This document shows, in pieces, positions 17,225 to 25,762 of a DNA stretch of 31,478 nt. The translations under genes and the position numbers were made by a program. Under the pieces are notes generated by a model. That model worked only from the letters and a program-made list of their open reading frames with translations. It had not been told where the DNA came from and did no database searches. The stretch comes from Puniceicoccales bacterium (GTDB lineage Bacteria; Verrucomicrobiota; Verrucomicrobiia; Opitutales; UBA9783). The stretch lies in NCBI GenBank assembly GCA_031260015.1, contig JAIRKR010000046.1, positions 1-31,478 on the forward strand, in the 5' to 3' direction. The stretch's first letter is position 1; every line of letters begins with the position of its first letter.

Positions 17225-20200
17225 TTAGAATCGAACGTCTTCCAGGGCTTGTTGCTGCTTAGATCCCAATCGTACATCCAAACATAAACCCTGCATTTCT
17301 TTTACCAAAACATTGAAAGATTGAGGTACACCCGCCTGTAAAGAATGGTGTCCTTTTACGATAGCCTCGTACACACGCGTACGCCCCTGCACATCGTCTG
17401 ACTTTACTGTCAATAACTCCTGCAAATTGTAGGCAGCACCGTAAGCCTCCAGAGCCCAAACTTCCATTTCTCCGAAACGTTGACCTCCGTATTGCGCCTT
17501 CCCACCCAACGGTTGTTGCGTAATTAAACTATAGGGACCAACCGCACGTGCATGAATCTTATTGGCAACCAAGTGATTGAGTTTCATCATATAAATGCAA
17601 CCCACCATCACTTTTTGAAAAAACGCTTCACCCGTACAACCATCGTACAAGGTTATTTTGCCACTCTCGGGCAAATTTGCTTTCTTCAAATACGCACGAA
17701 TGGTGTCCTCCGAAACACCATCAAAAACCGGTGTCGCAATTTTGATGCCCAAAGCACGACAAGCCCAACCTAAATGCGTTTCCAACACTTGACCCACGTT
17801 CATACGGCTTGGAATACCCAGCGGATTTAAAATGATATCCACCGGTGTCCCATCGGCTAAAAAAGGCATATCTTGCACGGGCACAATTTGAGCAACAACC
17901 CCTTTGTTGCCATGACGACCCGCCATTTTATCGCCCACTTGAATCTTACGCTTTACGGCAATGTAAACTTTTACATTTTTAATGGTACCCGTCTCTTCAC
18001 CTTCCTCTTCAACGTTTCGAATTTTTGCTTCGTATTCTTCATCCAAAAGTTCAAAACGTTTTTTGAATTGATTTAAAATTTCAACAATCTTAACTTTTAC
18101 AGGTGATTGTTCTATCTGCAAACTATCGGGGGCCGAAGCCAAACGGCGCAGCAAAGTTTTGGTAATTTTACGATTCGCCGGAATAATAATTTCACCCGTC
18201 CCCTGATGGATGATGTTTAAAGGAATTTTTTCACCCAATAAAATATTGGATAAGGCTTCCGTTAATTCTTCGCGTAAACGTTCTTTTGCAGTCCTCTGTT
18301 CTTCCGTAATTTTCTTAAGCTTGCGACGATAATCCACCGTTTCAACGGACTCTTCTTCATCTTCCTTATCGGCATGTAACGATGTTCGTACATCCATGAC
18401 GATGCCCGAACAACCTGGAGGTGCGATCATTGAAGAATCTTTAATATCGGCTGCCTTTTCACCAAAAATTGCTCGCAACAACTTTTCTTCTGGTGCCAAT
18501 TCAGTTTCACTTTTGGGTGTAATCTTACCGACCAAAATGTCCCCCGGATGCACCTCGGCACCCACGCAGATAATACCGTTGCGATCCAAATTTTTAAGCG
18601 CTTCTTCGCCCACATTGGGAATATCACGTGTAATTTCTTCTGCACCCAACTTTGTATCGCGCGCAGTTACTTCAAATTCTTCAATGTGGATGGAGGTAAA
18701 AACGTCCTCCTTGACGAGACGCTCACTTAAAATAATGGCATCTTCAAAATTATAACCATTCCAAGGCATAAAAGCAACCAAGACGTTACTTCCCAATGCC
18801 AATTCACCGTCCTGCGTTGCAGCCCCATCCGCCAGAATTTGCCCTTTCTTCACCTCGTCCCCTAAACGTACTAGAGGCCTTTGATTAAAACAAGTGGTTG
18901 CGTTGGAACGAATAAATTTGTACAAATCGTAAACGTAAATGCCTTTCTTGTGATCCGTCTTTAGGAGCTTATCCACACGCGATGGCAAAGTCCCACTTGC
19001 GGCAACAATAATATGTTTTCCGTCGACTTCGACAACTTTTCCGTCCGCTTCGGCAACCACTACGGTACGAGAATCTTGAGCCACTTTGGCTTCAAGTCCT
19101 GTTCCCACGAAAGGAGCCTCAGCTCGCAACAAGGGAACCCCTTGACGTTGCATATTCGATCCCATCAAAGCGCGACCCGCATCGTCGTGTTCAAGGAATG
19201 GAATTAGCCCCGTGGCAACGGAAATCAGCTGCTTGGGAGAGACATCCATGTAATTAACTTCTTTGGGGTCTACTTCAATCACTTCAAATCTTTTACGCGC
19301 CGTAATTCTTCCTTCCAGGCGACCTTCTTTATTGACGAAAGAATTCGCCTGCGCAACGACCACTTGCTCTTCCTGATCCGCCGTCAAATAATGAACTTCA
19401 TCGGTTACCACACCTTTTTTAACCACTCTGTAAGGCGTTCCAATAAAACCAAATTCGTTAACGATTGCGTAGGTCGTCAATGAATTAATTAAACCAATGT
19501 TGGGCCCCTCCGGTGTTTCGATGGGACATATGCGTCCGTAATGAGAAGCGTGCACATCGCGTACTTCAAAGCCCGCCCGTTCACGGTTTAATCCTCCCGG
19601 TCCCAATGCCGACAAACGACGCTTATGGGTTAGCTCGGCCAGTGGATTAATTTGATCCATTAATTGCGACAATTGACTGCGCGCAAAAAAGTCACGTACA
19701 ACGGTTGCCAAAGCTTTGGTATTCATCAAACGCTGCGGCGTGACGGTATCCACCGTTTGATCGTACAATGCCATGCGCTCCTTTACAATGCGCTCCGTAC
19801 GTGACAATCCTAAACGACACTGATGATACAGCAACTCTCCCACTGGGCGTACTCTACGACTTCCCAAATGATCGATGTCATCCACCACACCATTGCCCTT
19901 TTTTAAACTACACAAATAACGCGTTGCTTGCACGATATCATTGGGTTGCAGCAACCGTTTAGATAAGTTGACACTCTCACCAGATTTTTGATTTAAACGA
20001 TAACGTCCCACACGCCCCAAATCGTAACGTTTTTCATCAAAAAATAACCTTTTAAACAAATTCTTAGCGTTCGCCAGAGTTGCCGGATCGCCTGGCCGTA
20101 AACGCCTAAAAATATCTCTCAACGCCTCTTCTTCATTGGGAACTGTATCTTTTTTTAGACAGCGAATAATGGCCCCTTCATCCACGCTGCTGTCCACAAT

Positions 20201-21013
20201 CCATACGGTTTCAATATTAGATTGGGTAAACGCTTCCAATACCGTCTGCGTAACGGGCTCAAATGCACGTGCCAAAACTAATCCCTTGGTTGCATCAATC
20301 ACATCTTCAACCAAAATGTACCCCGTCAAATCTTCCTTCAATAACAATACTTGGACGGATATTTTTTCCGGCGCATAGAAAAGCTTTAAAATATCCATAT
20401 CACCACTGAATCCAAGCGCACGTAAAAATGTAGTAACCAAAAACTTACGACGGCGGCGGCGACGATCCAAATAAACGTACAGCAAATCGTTGGGATCAAA
20501 TTGTACCTCAATCCAGGTACCACGGTCGGGAATAATGCGAAAAGAATGCAGTATTTTGCCCGTTGTATGCGCTTCCTGTTCAAAACAAATACCGGGAGAT
20601 CTGTGCAATTGACTGACAACCACCCTCTCGGCTCCATTAACGATAAAAGAACCCCTTTCGGTCATCAGTGGAATTTCCCCCATGTAAATTTCACTTTCCT
20701 GAATGGATTCTTCAGCTTTAAGCCGTAAGGTTACGTATAAGGAAACGGAATAAGTATTGCCCTCTCTAATGCACGTGTAGTCCGATTGCTTCGGTTCCAC
20801 AAGCTGATAGGATACATACTCCAAATGAAACTTATTGTCGTAACTTTCGATTGGAAAAACTTCTTGAAATACAGCTTCCAATCCAACATTTTCCCGTTGA
20901 CGGGGTGTTTTATCCGCCTGCAAAAACTCCCTGAAAGAATCAAGCTGCAATTGTATTAAATCAGGCGGTAGAATAACCTCATTTAGTTTTCCAAAATTAA
21001 TGCGATGTGACAT
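17225..21013 (-). CDS. rpoB: DNA-directed RNA polymerase subunit beta
   Basis: Beta forms the other pincer of the polymerase and binds rifampicin. The 1262-residue product starts MSHRINFGKLNEVILPPDLI. It has the rifampicin region SQLSQLMDQINPLAELTHKRRLSALGPGGL with all main contact residues (Q, D, H, R, S, L) conserved, then RERAGFEVRDVHASHYGRI. GYNFEDAIILSERL and VGDKMAGRHGNKGVVAQIVP are the active-centre motifs, and the C-terminal anchor region has GKAQYGGQRFGEMEVWALEAYGAA. No Shine-Dalgarno sequence is evident. A 77-base spacer follows rplL. Confidence 0.98.
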   Translation of the reverse strand: MSHRINFGKLNEVILPPDLIQLQLDSFREFLQADKTPRQRENVGLEAVFQEVFPIESYDNKFHLEYVSYQLVEPKQSDYTCIREGNTYSVSLYVTLRLKAEESIQESEIYMGEIPLMTERGSFIVNGAERVVVSQLHRSPGICFEQEAHTTGKILHSFRIIPDRGTWIEVQFDPNDLLYVYLDRRRRRRKFLVTTFLRALGFSGDMDILKLFYAPEKISVQVLLLKEDLTGYILVEDVIDATKGLVLARAFEPVTQTVLEAFTQSNIETVWIVDSSVDEGAIIRCLKKDTVPNEEEALRDIFRRLRPGDPATLANAKNLFKRLFFDEKRYDLGRVGRYRLNQKSGESVNLSKRLLQPNDIVQATRYLCSLKKGNGVVDDIDHLGSRRVRPVGELLYHQCRLGLSRTERIVKERMALYDQTVDTVTPQRLMNTKALATVVRDFFARSQLSQLMDQINPLAELTHKRRLSALGPGGLNRERAGFEVRDVHASHYGRICPIETPEGPNIGLINSLTTYAIVNEFGFIGTPYRVVKKGVVTDEVHYLTADQEEQVVVAQANSFVNKEGRLEGRITARKRFEVIEVDPKEVNYMDVSPKQLISVATGLIPFLEHDDAGRALMGSNMQRQGVPLLRAEAPFVGTGLEAKVAQDSRTVVVAEADGKVVEVDGKHIIVAASGTLPSRVDKLLKTDHKKGIYVYDLYKFIRSNATTCFNQRPLVRLGDEVKKGQILADGAATQDGELALGSNVLVAFMPWNGYNFEDAIILSERLVKEDVFTSIHIEEFEVTARDTKLGAEEITRDIPNVGEEALKNLDRNGIICVGAEVHPGDILVGKITPKSETELAPEEKLLRAIFGEKAADIKDSSMIAPPGCSGIVMDVRTSLHADKEDEEESVETVDYRRKLKKITEEQRTAKERLREELTEALSNILLGEKIPLNIIHQGTGEIIIPANRKITKTLLRRLASAPDSLQIEQSPVKVKIVEILNQFKKRFELLDEEYEAKIRNVEEEGEETGTIKNVKVYIAVKRKIQVGDKMAGRHGNKGVVAQIVPVQDMPFLADGTPVDIILNPLGIPSRMNVGQVLETHLGWACRALGIKIATPVFDGVSEDTIRAYLKKANLPESGKITLYDGCTGEAFFQKVMVGCIYMMKLNHLVANKIHARAVGPYSLITQQPLGGKAQYGGQRFGEMEVWALEAYGAAYNLQELLTVKSDDVQGRTRVYEAIVKGHHSLQAGVPQSFNVLVKEMQGLCLDVRLGSKQQQALEDVRF

Positions 21014-21090
21014 AAAATAAATAAAATCTTAGCAAGGATTTTCTCTCCATCCTATCCCTGCTCACACAAGACACGTTCACAAATCAAAAA

Positions 21091-21468
21091 TCACTTAACT
21101 TCAACCTTTGCACCGGTTGATTCAAGTCTCTTTTTGAGATCTTCTGCCTCCTGCTTCCCTATGCTTTCTTTGACAGCTTTCGGAGCTCCTTCCACCAAAT
21201 CTTTGGCTTCTTTTAAGCCTAAACCTGTAATGGCACGAATCTCTTTAATAACATTGATCTTATTGGCACCCGCATCCGCCAAGATAACGTTAAATTCCGT
21301 TTTCTCTTCGACGGCTTGCTCGGCAGCCACAGGTGCTGCGGCAACCGCAACCGGAGCAGCGGCACTTACGCCCCACTTTGCTTCAAGATCTTTAACCAAA
21401 CCAGCAATTTCCAAAACCGATTGATTACTCAACCATTCAATAACTTGATCCTTTTTTAGATTACTCAT
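21091..21468 (-). CDS. rplL: 50S ribosomal protein L7/L12 (bL12)
   Basis: L7/L12 forms the multi-copy flexible stalk that recruits translational GTPases. The 125-residue protein has the N-terminal dimerisation domain (residues 1-33), an alanine/valine-rich hinge (about 34-56) and the C-terminal factor-binding domain FNVILADAGANKINVIKEIR with GLGLKEAKDLVEGAP. The ATG at 21468 is preferred over an upstream in-frame GTG at 21483 because a perfect AGGAGG lies four bases before it, inside what would otherwise be coding sequence. The 93-base gap from rplJ carries a hairpin, described separately. Confidence 0.97.
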   Translation of the reverse strand: MSNLKKDQVIEWLSNQSVLEIAGLVKDLEAKWGVSAAAPVAVAAAPVAAEQAVEEKTEFNVILADAGANKINVIKEIRAITGLGLKEAKDLVEGAPKAVKESIGKQEAEDLKKRLESTGAKVEVK

Positions 21469-21472
21469 ATTT

Positions 21473-21478
21473 CCTCCT
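21473..21478 (-). promoter_or_regulatory. Strong ribosome-binding site of rplL
   Basis: A perfect AGGAGG lies four bases upstream of the rplL ATG. It fixes the start codon and is stronger than the sites of most genes in this cluster, which fits the need for several L7/L12 copies per ribosome. Confidence 0.85.
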
Positions 21479-21528
21479 AGCACAGATTAGCGTTCATCTT
21501 TTATTCTTTTTTCTCCGATGAAGCATTT

Positions 21529-21545
21529 AAGAAGACTATCTTCCT
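21529..21545 (-). other. Hairpin in the rplJ-rplL spacer
   Basis: On the transcribed strand AGGAAGA-TAG-TCTTCTT can form a seven-pair stem including one G-U pair with a three-base loop. No U-tract follows, so it is unlikely to be a terminator. An RNA-processing site or a stabilising structure that sets rplL output apart from rplJ is possible. Confidence 0.3.
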
Positions 21546-21561
21546 AACCTGACCTGAAAAA

Positions 21562-22083
21562 TTATTTTGCGACACAATTCCTTTTTTCGTACGCTTTTAG
21601 CAGCGTTAAAAAACTCTGCGGCATCCCTTGCATAACGTACAAGCATTGGCGATAAGGCGTCCATAATAAGGATAAAAACATGGCCCTTAGCGTTGTTAAA
21701 TCGGGCAATTTTGATAGAGCCTCCAAAGCCATAACATCGTACAATTGCCCCTCCAAAAAACCACCTTTCGCGTTTAACTTTTCCTTATCTCCAGCAAACT
21801 TCAACAATAATTTAATGACACCCGATGGATTATCACCTCCGTATACGATGGCGGTTTGACCTTCTAACCACTGCACAAAAGAAGGCCACTTGAGATCTTC
21901 TCCCACTTTACGTAAAATTGCATTTTTAACAACGTGAAAATAAGCCCCTTCTTTGGACAAATCCACTCGTAGTTGTGCAATTTCCGAAACCGTTACCCGC
22001 CTAAAATCAACCAAATACCAATAACTTGAATCCTTAACTCGGTTTGAAACTTCGCGCACTAAAAATGTTTTTTCTACTCTCAT
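21562..22083 (-). CDS. rplJ: 50S ribosomal protein L10 (uL10)
   Basis: L10 anchors the L7/L12 dimers to 23S rRNA. The 173-residue product begins MRVEKTFLVREVSNRVKDSS and shows the N-terminal RNA-binding domain with YWYLVDFRRVTVSEIAQLRVDLSKEGAYFHVVKNAILRKV, a diverged form of the usual pattern, and the GGFLEGQLYDVMALEALSKLPDLTTLRAMFLSLL segment. The C-terminal helix that binds L7/L12 follows. Only 20 bases separate it from rplA, so a full-size L10 leader RNA of the E. coli kind does not fit directly upstream. Confidence 0.95.
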   Translation of the reverse strand: MRVEKTFLVREVSNRVKDSSYWYLVDFRRVTVSEIAQLRVDLSKEGAYFHVVKNAILRKVGEDLKWPSFVQWLEGQTAIVYGGDNPSGVIKLLLKFAGDKEKLNAKGGFLEGQLYDVMALEALSKLPDLTTLRAMFLSLLWTPYRQCLYVMQGMPQSFLTLLKAYEKRNCVAK

Positions 22084-22103
22084 CCGATTTTCCTTTCCAA
22101 AAC

Positions 22104-22805
22104 CTATTTCCCGTAACGAACCAACAAAGTTTCATGCAAAGTGAGTCCCGGACTCATTGTGGTTGAAACCGTTGCACGCTTGACAAACTTCCCTTTTAAA
22201 GATGCGGGATGTGCGTGCTGAATAGCCTGCAATGCACTTTCTGCATTTTCCACGAGCTTTTGAATGCCCAAAGAACGCTTGCCCACACCCATTTGCACGT
22301 TGGCACTTTTATCCATTTTGAACTCCACACGCCCTTTTTTCAAAGCTTCAATGCAGATCACCAAATCTTCCGTTATCGTACCCGTCTTTGGATTGGGCAT
22401 CAATCCACGAGGTCCCAGTATGCGGGCAACGGCTTTTACTTCCTTCATCGCTTCGGGCGTAGCAACGGCCACATCAAAATCCAACCAACCCTCTTTAACT
22501 TTTTCAATTAAATCCGTCAACCCAGCTGCGCAAGCACCCGCACCTAAAGCTTCTTCGGGCTTAGTTGTAAACGCAACAACGCGTACCTCTTTACCGTTAC
22601 CGTGAGGCAATTGAACAATGCCTCTCACCATCTGATCACTTTGTTTTGGATCAACCGCCAAATGCATCGATAATTCAATCGTTTCATCAAATTTAGCCGC
22701 CGGCATTTCTAACAGACATTGAAAAGCGTCCGCGAGTAATTCGTACGATTTTCCTTCTTCCACTTTTTCCAAAGCTGATCTATAACGTTTACTATGTTTC
22801 TTCAT
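22104..22805 (-). CDS. rplA: 50S ribosomal protein L1 (uL1)
   Basis: L1 forms the mobile stalk at the E-site and in many bacteria represses its own rplKA mRNA. The 233-residue protein starts MKKHSKRYRSALEKVEEGK. It has the two-domain pattern with QLPHGNGKEVRVVAF, then ARILGPRGLMPNPKTGT (the L1 signature) and VEFKMDKSANVQMGVGK. Length is typical. It begins 17 bases after rplK. Confidence 0.97.
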   Translation of the reverse strand: MKKHSKRYRSALEKVEEGKSYELLADAFQCLLEMPAAKFDETIELSMHLAVDPKQSDQMVRGIVQLPHGNGKEVRVVAFTTKPEEALGAGACAAGLTDLIEKVKEGWLDFDVAVATPEAMKEVKAVARILGPRGLMPNPKTGTITEDLVICIEALKKGRVEFKMDKSANVQMGVGKRSLGIQKLVENAESALQAIQHAHPASLKGKFVKRATVSTTMSPGLTLHETLLVRYGK

Positions 22806-22822
22806 TGCTCTTACCCTTATCT

Positions 22823-23254
22823 TCAGTCTATTACCTGAATACCCATGCTACGGGCCGTCCCTTCAATCATCCGCACGGCACTCTCCATAGAATGCGAATT
22901 TAAATCCGACTGCTTTACACTCGCTATTTCTTTCACTTGCTGGCGAGTCACCGTACCTACTTTTGCCTTATTAGGTTCTCCGGAACCCTTTGGAACCTTA
23001 GCCGCCTTACACAACAATATGGATGCCGGAGGTGACTTCAAAATAAACGAAAAAGATTTATCCGCGTAAACTGTGATGACTACCGGAATCACCAAGCCCG
23101 TCTGATCTTTGGTTTGCGCATTAAACTCTTTACAAAACGCCATAATGTTAACACCCTTTGCCCCCAGCGCTGGACCTACTGGCGGTGCAGGATTAGCCGC
23201 ACCTGCAGGTAACTGCAAACGTATTTCTCCAATAACCTTCTTCTTAATCGCCAT
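22823..23254 (-). CDS. rplK: 50S ribosomal protein L11 (uL11)
   Basis: L11 is part of the GTPase-associated centre with 23S helices 43-44, the thiostrepton target, and is needed for RelA-type sensing in other bacteria. The 143-residue product has LQLPAGAANPAPPVGPALGAKGVNIM at its N-terminus and the C-terminal rRNA-binding domain VGTVTRQQVKEIASVKQSDLNSHSMESAVRMIEGTARSMGIQV. The proline pairs in the first domain are conserved. It is 17 bases downstream of nusG. Confidence 0.97.
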   Translation of the reverse strand: MAIKKKVIGEIRLQLPAGAANPAPPVGPALGAKGVNIMAFCKEFNAQTKDQTGLVIPVVITVYADKSFSFILKSPPASILLCKAAKVPKGSGEPNKAKVGTVTRQQVKEIASVKQSDLNSHSMESAVRMIEGTARSMGIQVID

Positions 23255-23271
23255 AACCTAAAAACCTACCC

Positions 23272-23847
23272 TCATTCTTTTTCCCTTTGAACTTGCCAAT
23301 ATTCCAATTCAACGGGGGTAAAACGTCCAAAAATAGAGACCGAAATCTTTAATTTTCCCCTTTCGGGATCCACAACATCAATTTTACCGGTTAAATTTAA
23401 AAATGGCCCATCTATAATTTTGACCATTTCTCCAACTTCATACGCAACCTTCAAGACCTTTTTACCCTTGGTCTCTTCCACTTGCCCCAATATCCCTTCC
23501 ATCTCTTTTTTCTTAAGGGCAACAGGGCAATCTCCTCCCATGAAATTTAAGACCCCTTGAATGTTTTTTACGTACGAAACAACTTGCTGCAACATCTCTC
23601 CCTTATCGTCGTAGAGTCGCATATGAAGGAAAAGGTAACCCGGATAAAATTTGTGAACCTTACTACTTTTTTTGCCATTTTTAACCTCCACAACCGTCTT
23701 TGTGGGTACCAAAACGGTCTTTATGTATGCCCCCAATCCCTCAATGGCGGTAAAGTGGTCCAAATGACGCTTAATTTTTAATTCCTGGTTGGAGGCCGTT
23801 TGAACCGCATACCACTTAAAACTATCATCCACTTCTACTTCGGTCAT
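23272..23847 (-). CDS. nusG: Transcription termination/antitermination protein NusG
   Basis: NusG binds the RNA polymerase clamp through its NGN domain and contacts Rho or ribosomal S10 through its KOW domain. The 191-residue protein has an NGN domain at about residues 10-115 (WYAVQTASNQELKIKRHL, FYPGYLFLHMRL) and a KOW domain at about 137-185 with EVGEMVKIIDGPFLNLTGKI and FGRFTPVELEYWQV. It ends with TGA. The gene follows secE by 29 bases and precedes rplK by 17, as in most bacteria. Confidence 0.97.
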   Translation of the reverse strand: MTEVEVDDSFKWYAVQTASNQELKIKRHLDHFTAIEGLGAYIKTVLVPTKTVVEVKNGKKSSKVHKFYPGYLFLHMRLYDDKGEMLQQVVSYVKNIQGVLNFMGGDCPVALKKKEMEGILGQVEETKGKKVLKVAYEVGEMVKIIDGPFLNLTGKIDVVDPERGKLKISVSIFGRFTPVELEYWQVQREKE

Positions 23848-23876
23848 CTTACGTACTATTTCCTGAGATTACGCGA

Positions 23877-24080
23877 TCAACGGCTCACACAACGTATCAA
23901 TAGATCTACCATCTGAAATAATGAAAAATCTACCATACTCACAAAAACTCCTAAAAATAATACCCCCAATAAAACAATCACCGAAGATTTACGCAATTCA
24001 TACCAACTCGGCCAAGACGCCTTCTTCAATTCTTCGACCATTTCGCGTCCAAAAATACGTATCTTTTTAAAAATCTTCAT
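23877..24080 (-). CDS. secE: Preprotein translocase subunit SecE
   Basis: SecE clamps the two halves of SecY in the inner membrane. The ATG at 24080 gives a 67-residue single-span form starting MKIFKKIRIFGREMVEELKKASWPSW. The amphipathic helix with the E-x-KK-x-SWPS signature is followed by one hydrophobic segment at about residues 33-52 (SSVIVLLGVLFLGVFVSMVDF). A longer in-frame start at 24125 would lie inside the tRNA-Trp gene and is rejected. It begins 15 bases after the tRNA, so both are probably on one transcript. Confidence 0.94.
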   Translation of the reverse strand: MKIFKKIRIFGREMVEELKKASWPSWYELRKSSVIVLLGVLFLGVFVSMVDFSLFQMVDLLIRCVSR

Positions 24081-24095
24081 CTTCGTTTTATGCCT

Positions 24096-24171
24096 TGGCA
24101 GGAGAAGAGGGACTCGAACCCCCACCCGACGGTTTTGGAGACCGCTGCGCTACCAATTGCGCCATTCTCCT
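24096..24171 (-). tRNA. trnW: tRNA-Trp (anticodon CCA)
   Basis: The 76-base gene folds into a full cloverleaf. The acceptor stem AGGAGAA pairs with TTCTCCT, the discriminator is G and the CCA end is encoded. The anticodon loop CTCCAAA puts CCA at positions 34-36, decoding UGG. The T-arm has the standard GTTCGAGTC. It lies between tuf and secE, a conserved arrangement in many bacteria. Confidence 0.97.
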
Positions 24172-24257
24172 ACTCAAATTACACCCTCACGCCCAATAAC
24201 CTTTCCGGAGGTCTTGTTTTTGTCAACGAAAATCGTTCCAAAACGTTACCCAAGCAC

Positions 24258-25448
24258 TTAAGTAATAACTTCAACAATACGTCCTGCGCCAATGGTTCTT
24301 CCGCCCTCACGCATGGCAAAACGCTGTCCTTTTTCCATGGCAACCGCCTTTTGCAATTCAATTTCAATGGACAAATTGTCCCCCGGCATGACCATTTCAA
24401 CCCCTTCTGCCAAAGTACAAACACCCGTTACATCGGCCGTACCAAAGAAAAATTGGGGACGGTACCCTTTAAAGAAAGGTGTATGACGCCCTCCTTCATC
24501 CTTTGTTAAAACATAAATCTCTGCCTTAGCTTTCGTATGCGGTGTAATGGACCCCGGCTTCGCCAAAACTTGACCACGCTCGACATCCTTCTTCTCAATG
24601 CCTCTCAACAAGACACCCACGTTGTCTCCCGCTTGTCCGCGGTCCAACAACTTATGAAACATTTCAACACCCGTACACGTTGTACTGTGTGTTGGACGTA
24701 ATCCTACGATTTCCACCGTATCCCCTACTTTAACGCTACCCCGTTCAATGCGACCCGTCACAACGGTACCTCTTCCCGTAATGCTAAAAACATCTTCAAT
24801 GGCCATTAAAAAAGGCTTTTCTAAATCGTGCTGCGGCTCAGGAATATCCTTGTCAACAGCCTCTAACAAACGGCTGATGGAATCTACGCCTTCAGGCTTT
24901 CCTTCCAAAGCCCCCAGAGCAGATCCGCGAACAATTGTAATGTCATCCCCTTTATATTCGTATTTATTCAAAAGGTCCCTAATTTCCATTTCTACCAACT
25001 CAAGCAGTTCCGGATCATCCACGAGATCCACTTTGTTGAGAAAAACAACCAAATTAGGCACACCTACCTGGCGCGCCAACAAAATGTGTTCGCGAGTTTG
25101 AGGCATGGGACCATCGTAGGCGCTAACTACCAAAATAGCACCATCCATCTGTGCGGCCCCCGTAATCATATTCTTTACAAAGTCCGCATGCCCTGGACAA
25201 TCTACGTGCGCATAGTGACGAACCGTCGTTTCATATTCAACGTGTGCAACGGCGATTGTAACGATTTTTGAAGCATCCCGAACGGTACCTCCTTTTGCGA
25301 TTTCTGCATAAGACTTACATTCTGCCAATCCTTTGTCCGATTGAACTTTAAGAATAGCCGTTGTGAGCGTTGTTTTACCATGGTCTACGTGACCAATTGT
25401 TCCCACATTAACGTGTGGTTTTGTTCTTGCGAAGGTTTCTTTAGCCAT
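24258..25448 (-). CDS. tuf: Elongation factor Tu with an unusual switch I
   Basis: EF-Tu delivers aminoacyl-tRNA to the A-site. The 396-residue protein has the P-loop GHVDHGKT (residues 19-26), DCPGH (83-87), NKVD, and complete domains 2 and 3 ending REGGRTIGAGRIVEVIT. The region around switch I differs from the family: where most EF-Tu read E-E-K-A-R-G-I-T-I, this one reads R-D-A-S-K-I-V-T-I (residues 57-65), keeping the Mg2+-linked threonine (T64). In domain 3 the usual F-R-T-T-D-V-T-G is F-G-T-A-D-V-T-G. The A/T-rich leader between tRNA-Thr and the ATG has no visible Shine-Dalgarno sequence. This is the only tuf gene in the window. Confidence 0.98.
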   Translation of the reverse strand: MAKETFARTKPHVNVGTIGHVDHGKTTLTTAILKVQSDKGLAECKSYAEIAKGGTVRDASKIVTIAVAHVEYETTVRHYAHVDCPGHADFVKNMITGAAQMDGAILVVSAYDGPMPQTREHILLARQVGVPNLVVFLNKVDLVDDPELLELVEMEIRDLLNKYEYKGDDITIVRGSALGALEGKPEGVDSISRLLEAVDKDIPEPQHDLEKPFLMAIEDVFSITGRGTVVTGRIERGSVKVGDTVEIVGLRPTHSTTCTGVEMFHKLLDRGQAGDNVGVLLRGIEKKDVERGQVLAKPGSITPHTKAKAEIYVLTKDEGGRHTPFFKGYRPQFFFGTADVTGVCTLAEGVEMVMPGDNLSIEIELQKAVAMEKGQRFAMREGGRTIGAGRIVEVIT

Positions 25449-25483
25449 ACAAAAAAATTGAGATTAAGATAAAATTTGGTTGA

Positions 25484-25559
<76 letters not shown>

Positions 25560-25762
25560 AACTTCTCATCCACTTTTGGTCTCTAACCAAAATACTGTGA
25601 AAGTTAAACTTTTGATGCCTAATCGCAAACAGTCAACCTTTTATTTGAAAAAATATTAAAAAAATAAGGATAATAATTTTCGATCGCCATTGCACGTGTC
25701 TGAAAATTTTCAAAACGCATGCTAATCCTTTATCTCCAATCATTTAACCCACCCAACGTTCC
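25560..25762 (-). promoter_or_regulatory. Upstream region of tRNA-Thr/tuf, with a TTGACT box
   Basis: This is a 203-base A/T-rich gap without a gene. Read leftwards it carries TTGACT at 25636-25631, a near-perfect -35 box about 70 bases before the tRNA, preceded by runs of A and T that could serve as an UP element. No convincing -10 box stands at 16-18 bases from it, so the promoter call is tentative. A perfect 12-base palindrome TGAAAATTTTCA lies at 25701-25712. Confidence 0.3.

Noticed and set aside
19600..19700. Rifampicin-region differences in RpoB (L at 514, I at 518, E. coli numbering)
   Set aside because: The main drug-contact residues are conserved and these positions vary among sensitive bacteria.
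13111..21000. Many long open frames on the strand opposite rpoB and rpoC
   Set aside because: They are antisense shadows of strongly conserved genes, with no ribosome-binding sites or recognisable products.
24225..24237. Small hairpin AACGA-TTT-TCGTT between tuf and tRNA-Trp
   Set aside because: Five pairs without a following T run; too weak to call a terminator or processing site.
25701..25712. Perfect 12-base palindrome TGAAAATTTTCA upstream of tRNA-Thr
   Set aside because: It is a single A/T-rich copy with no second site; such palindromes arise easily by chance in this composition.
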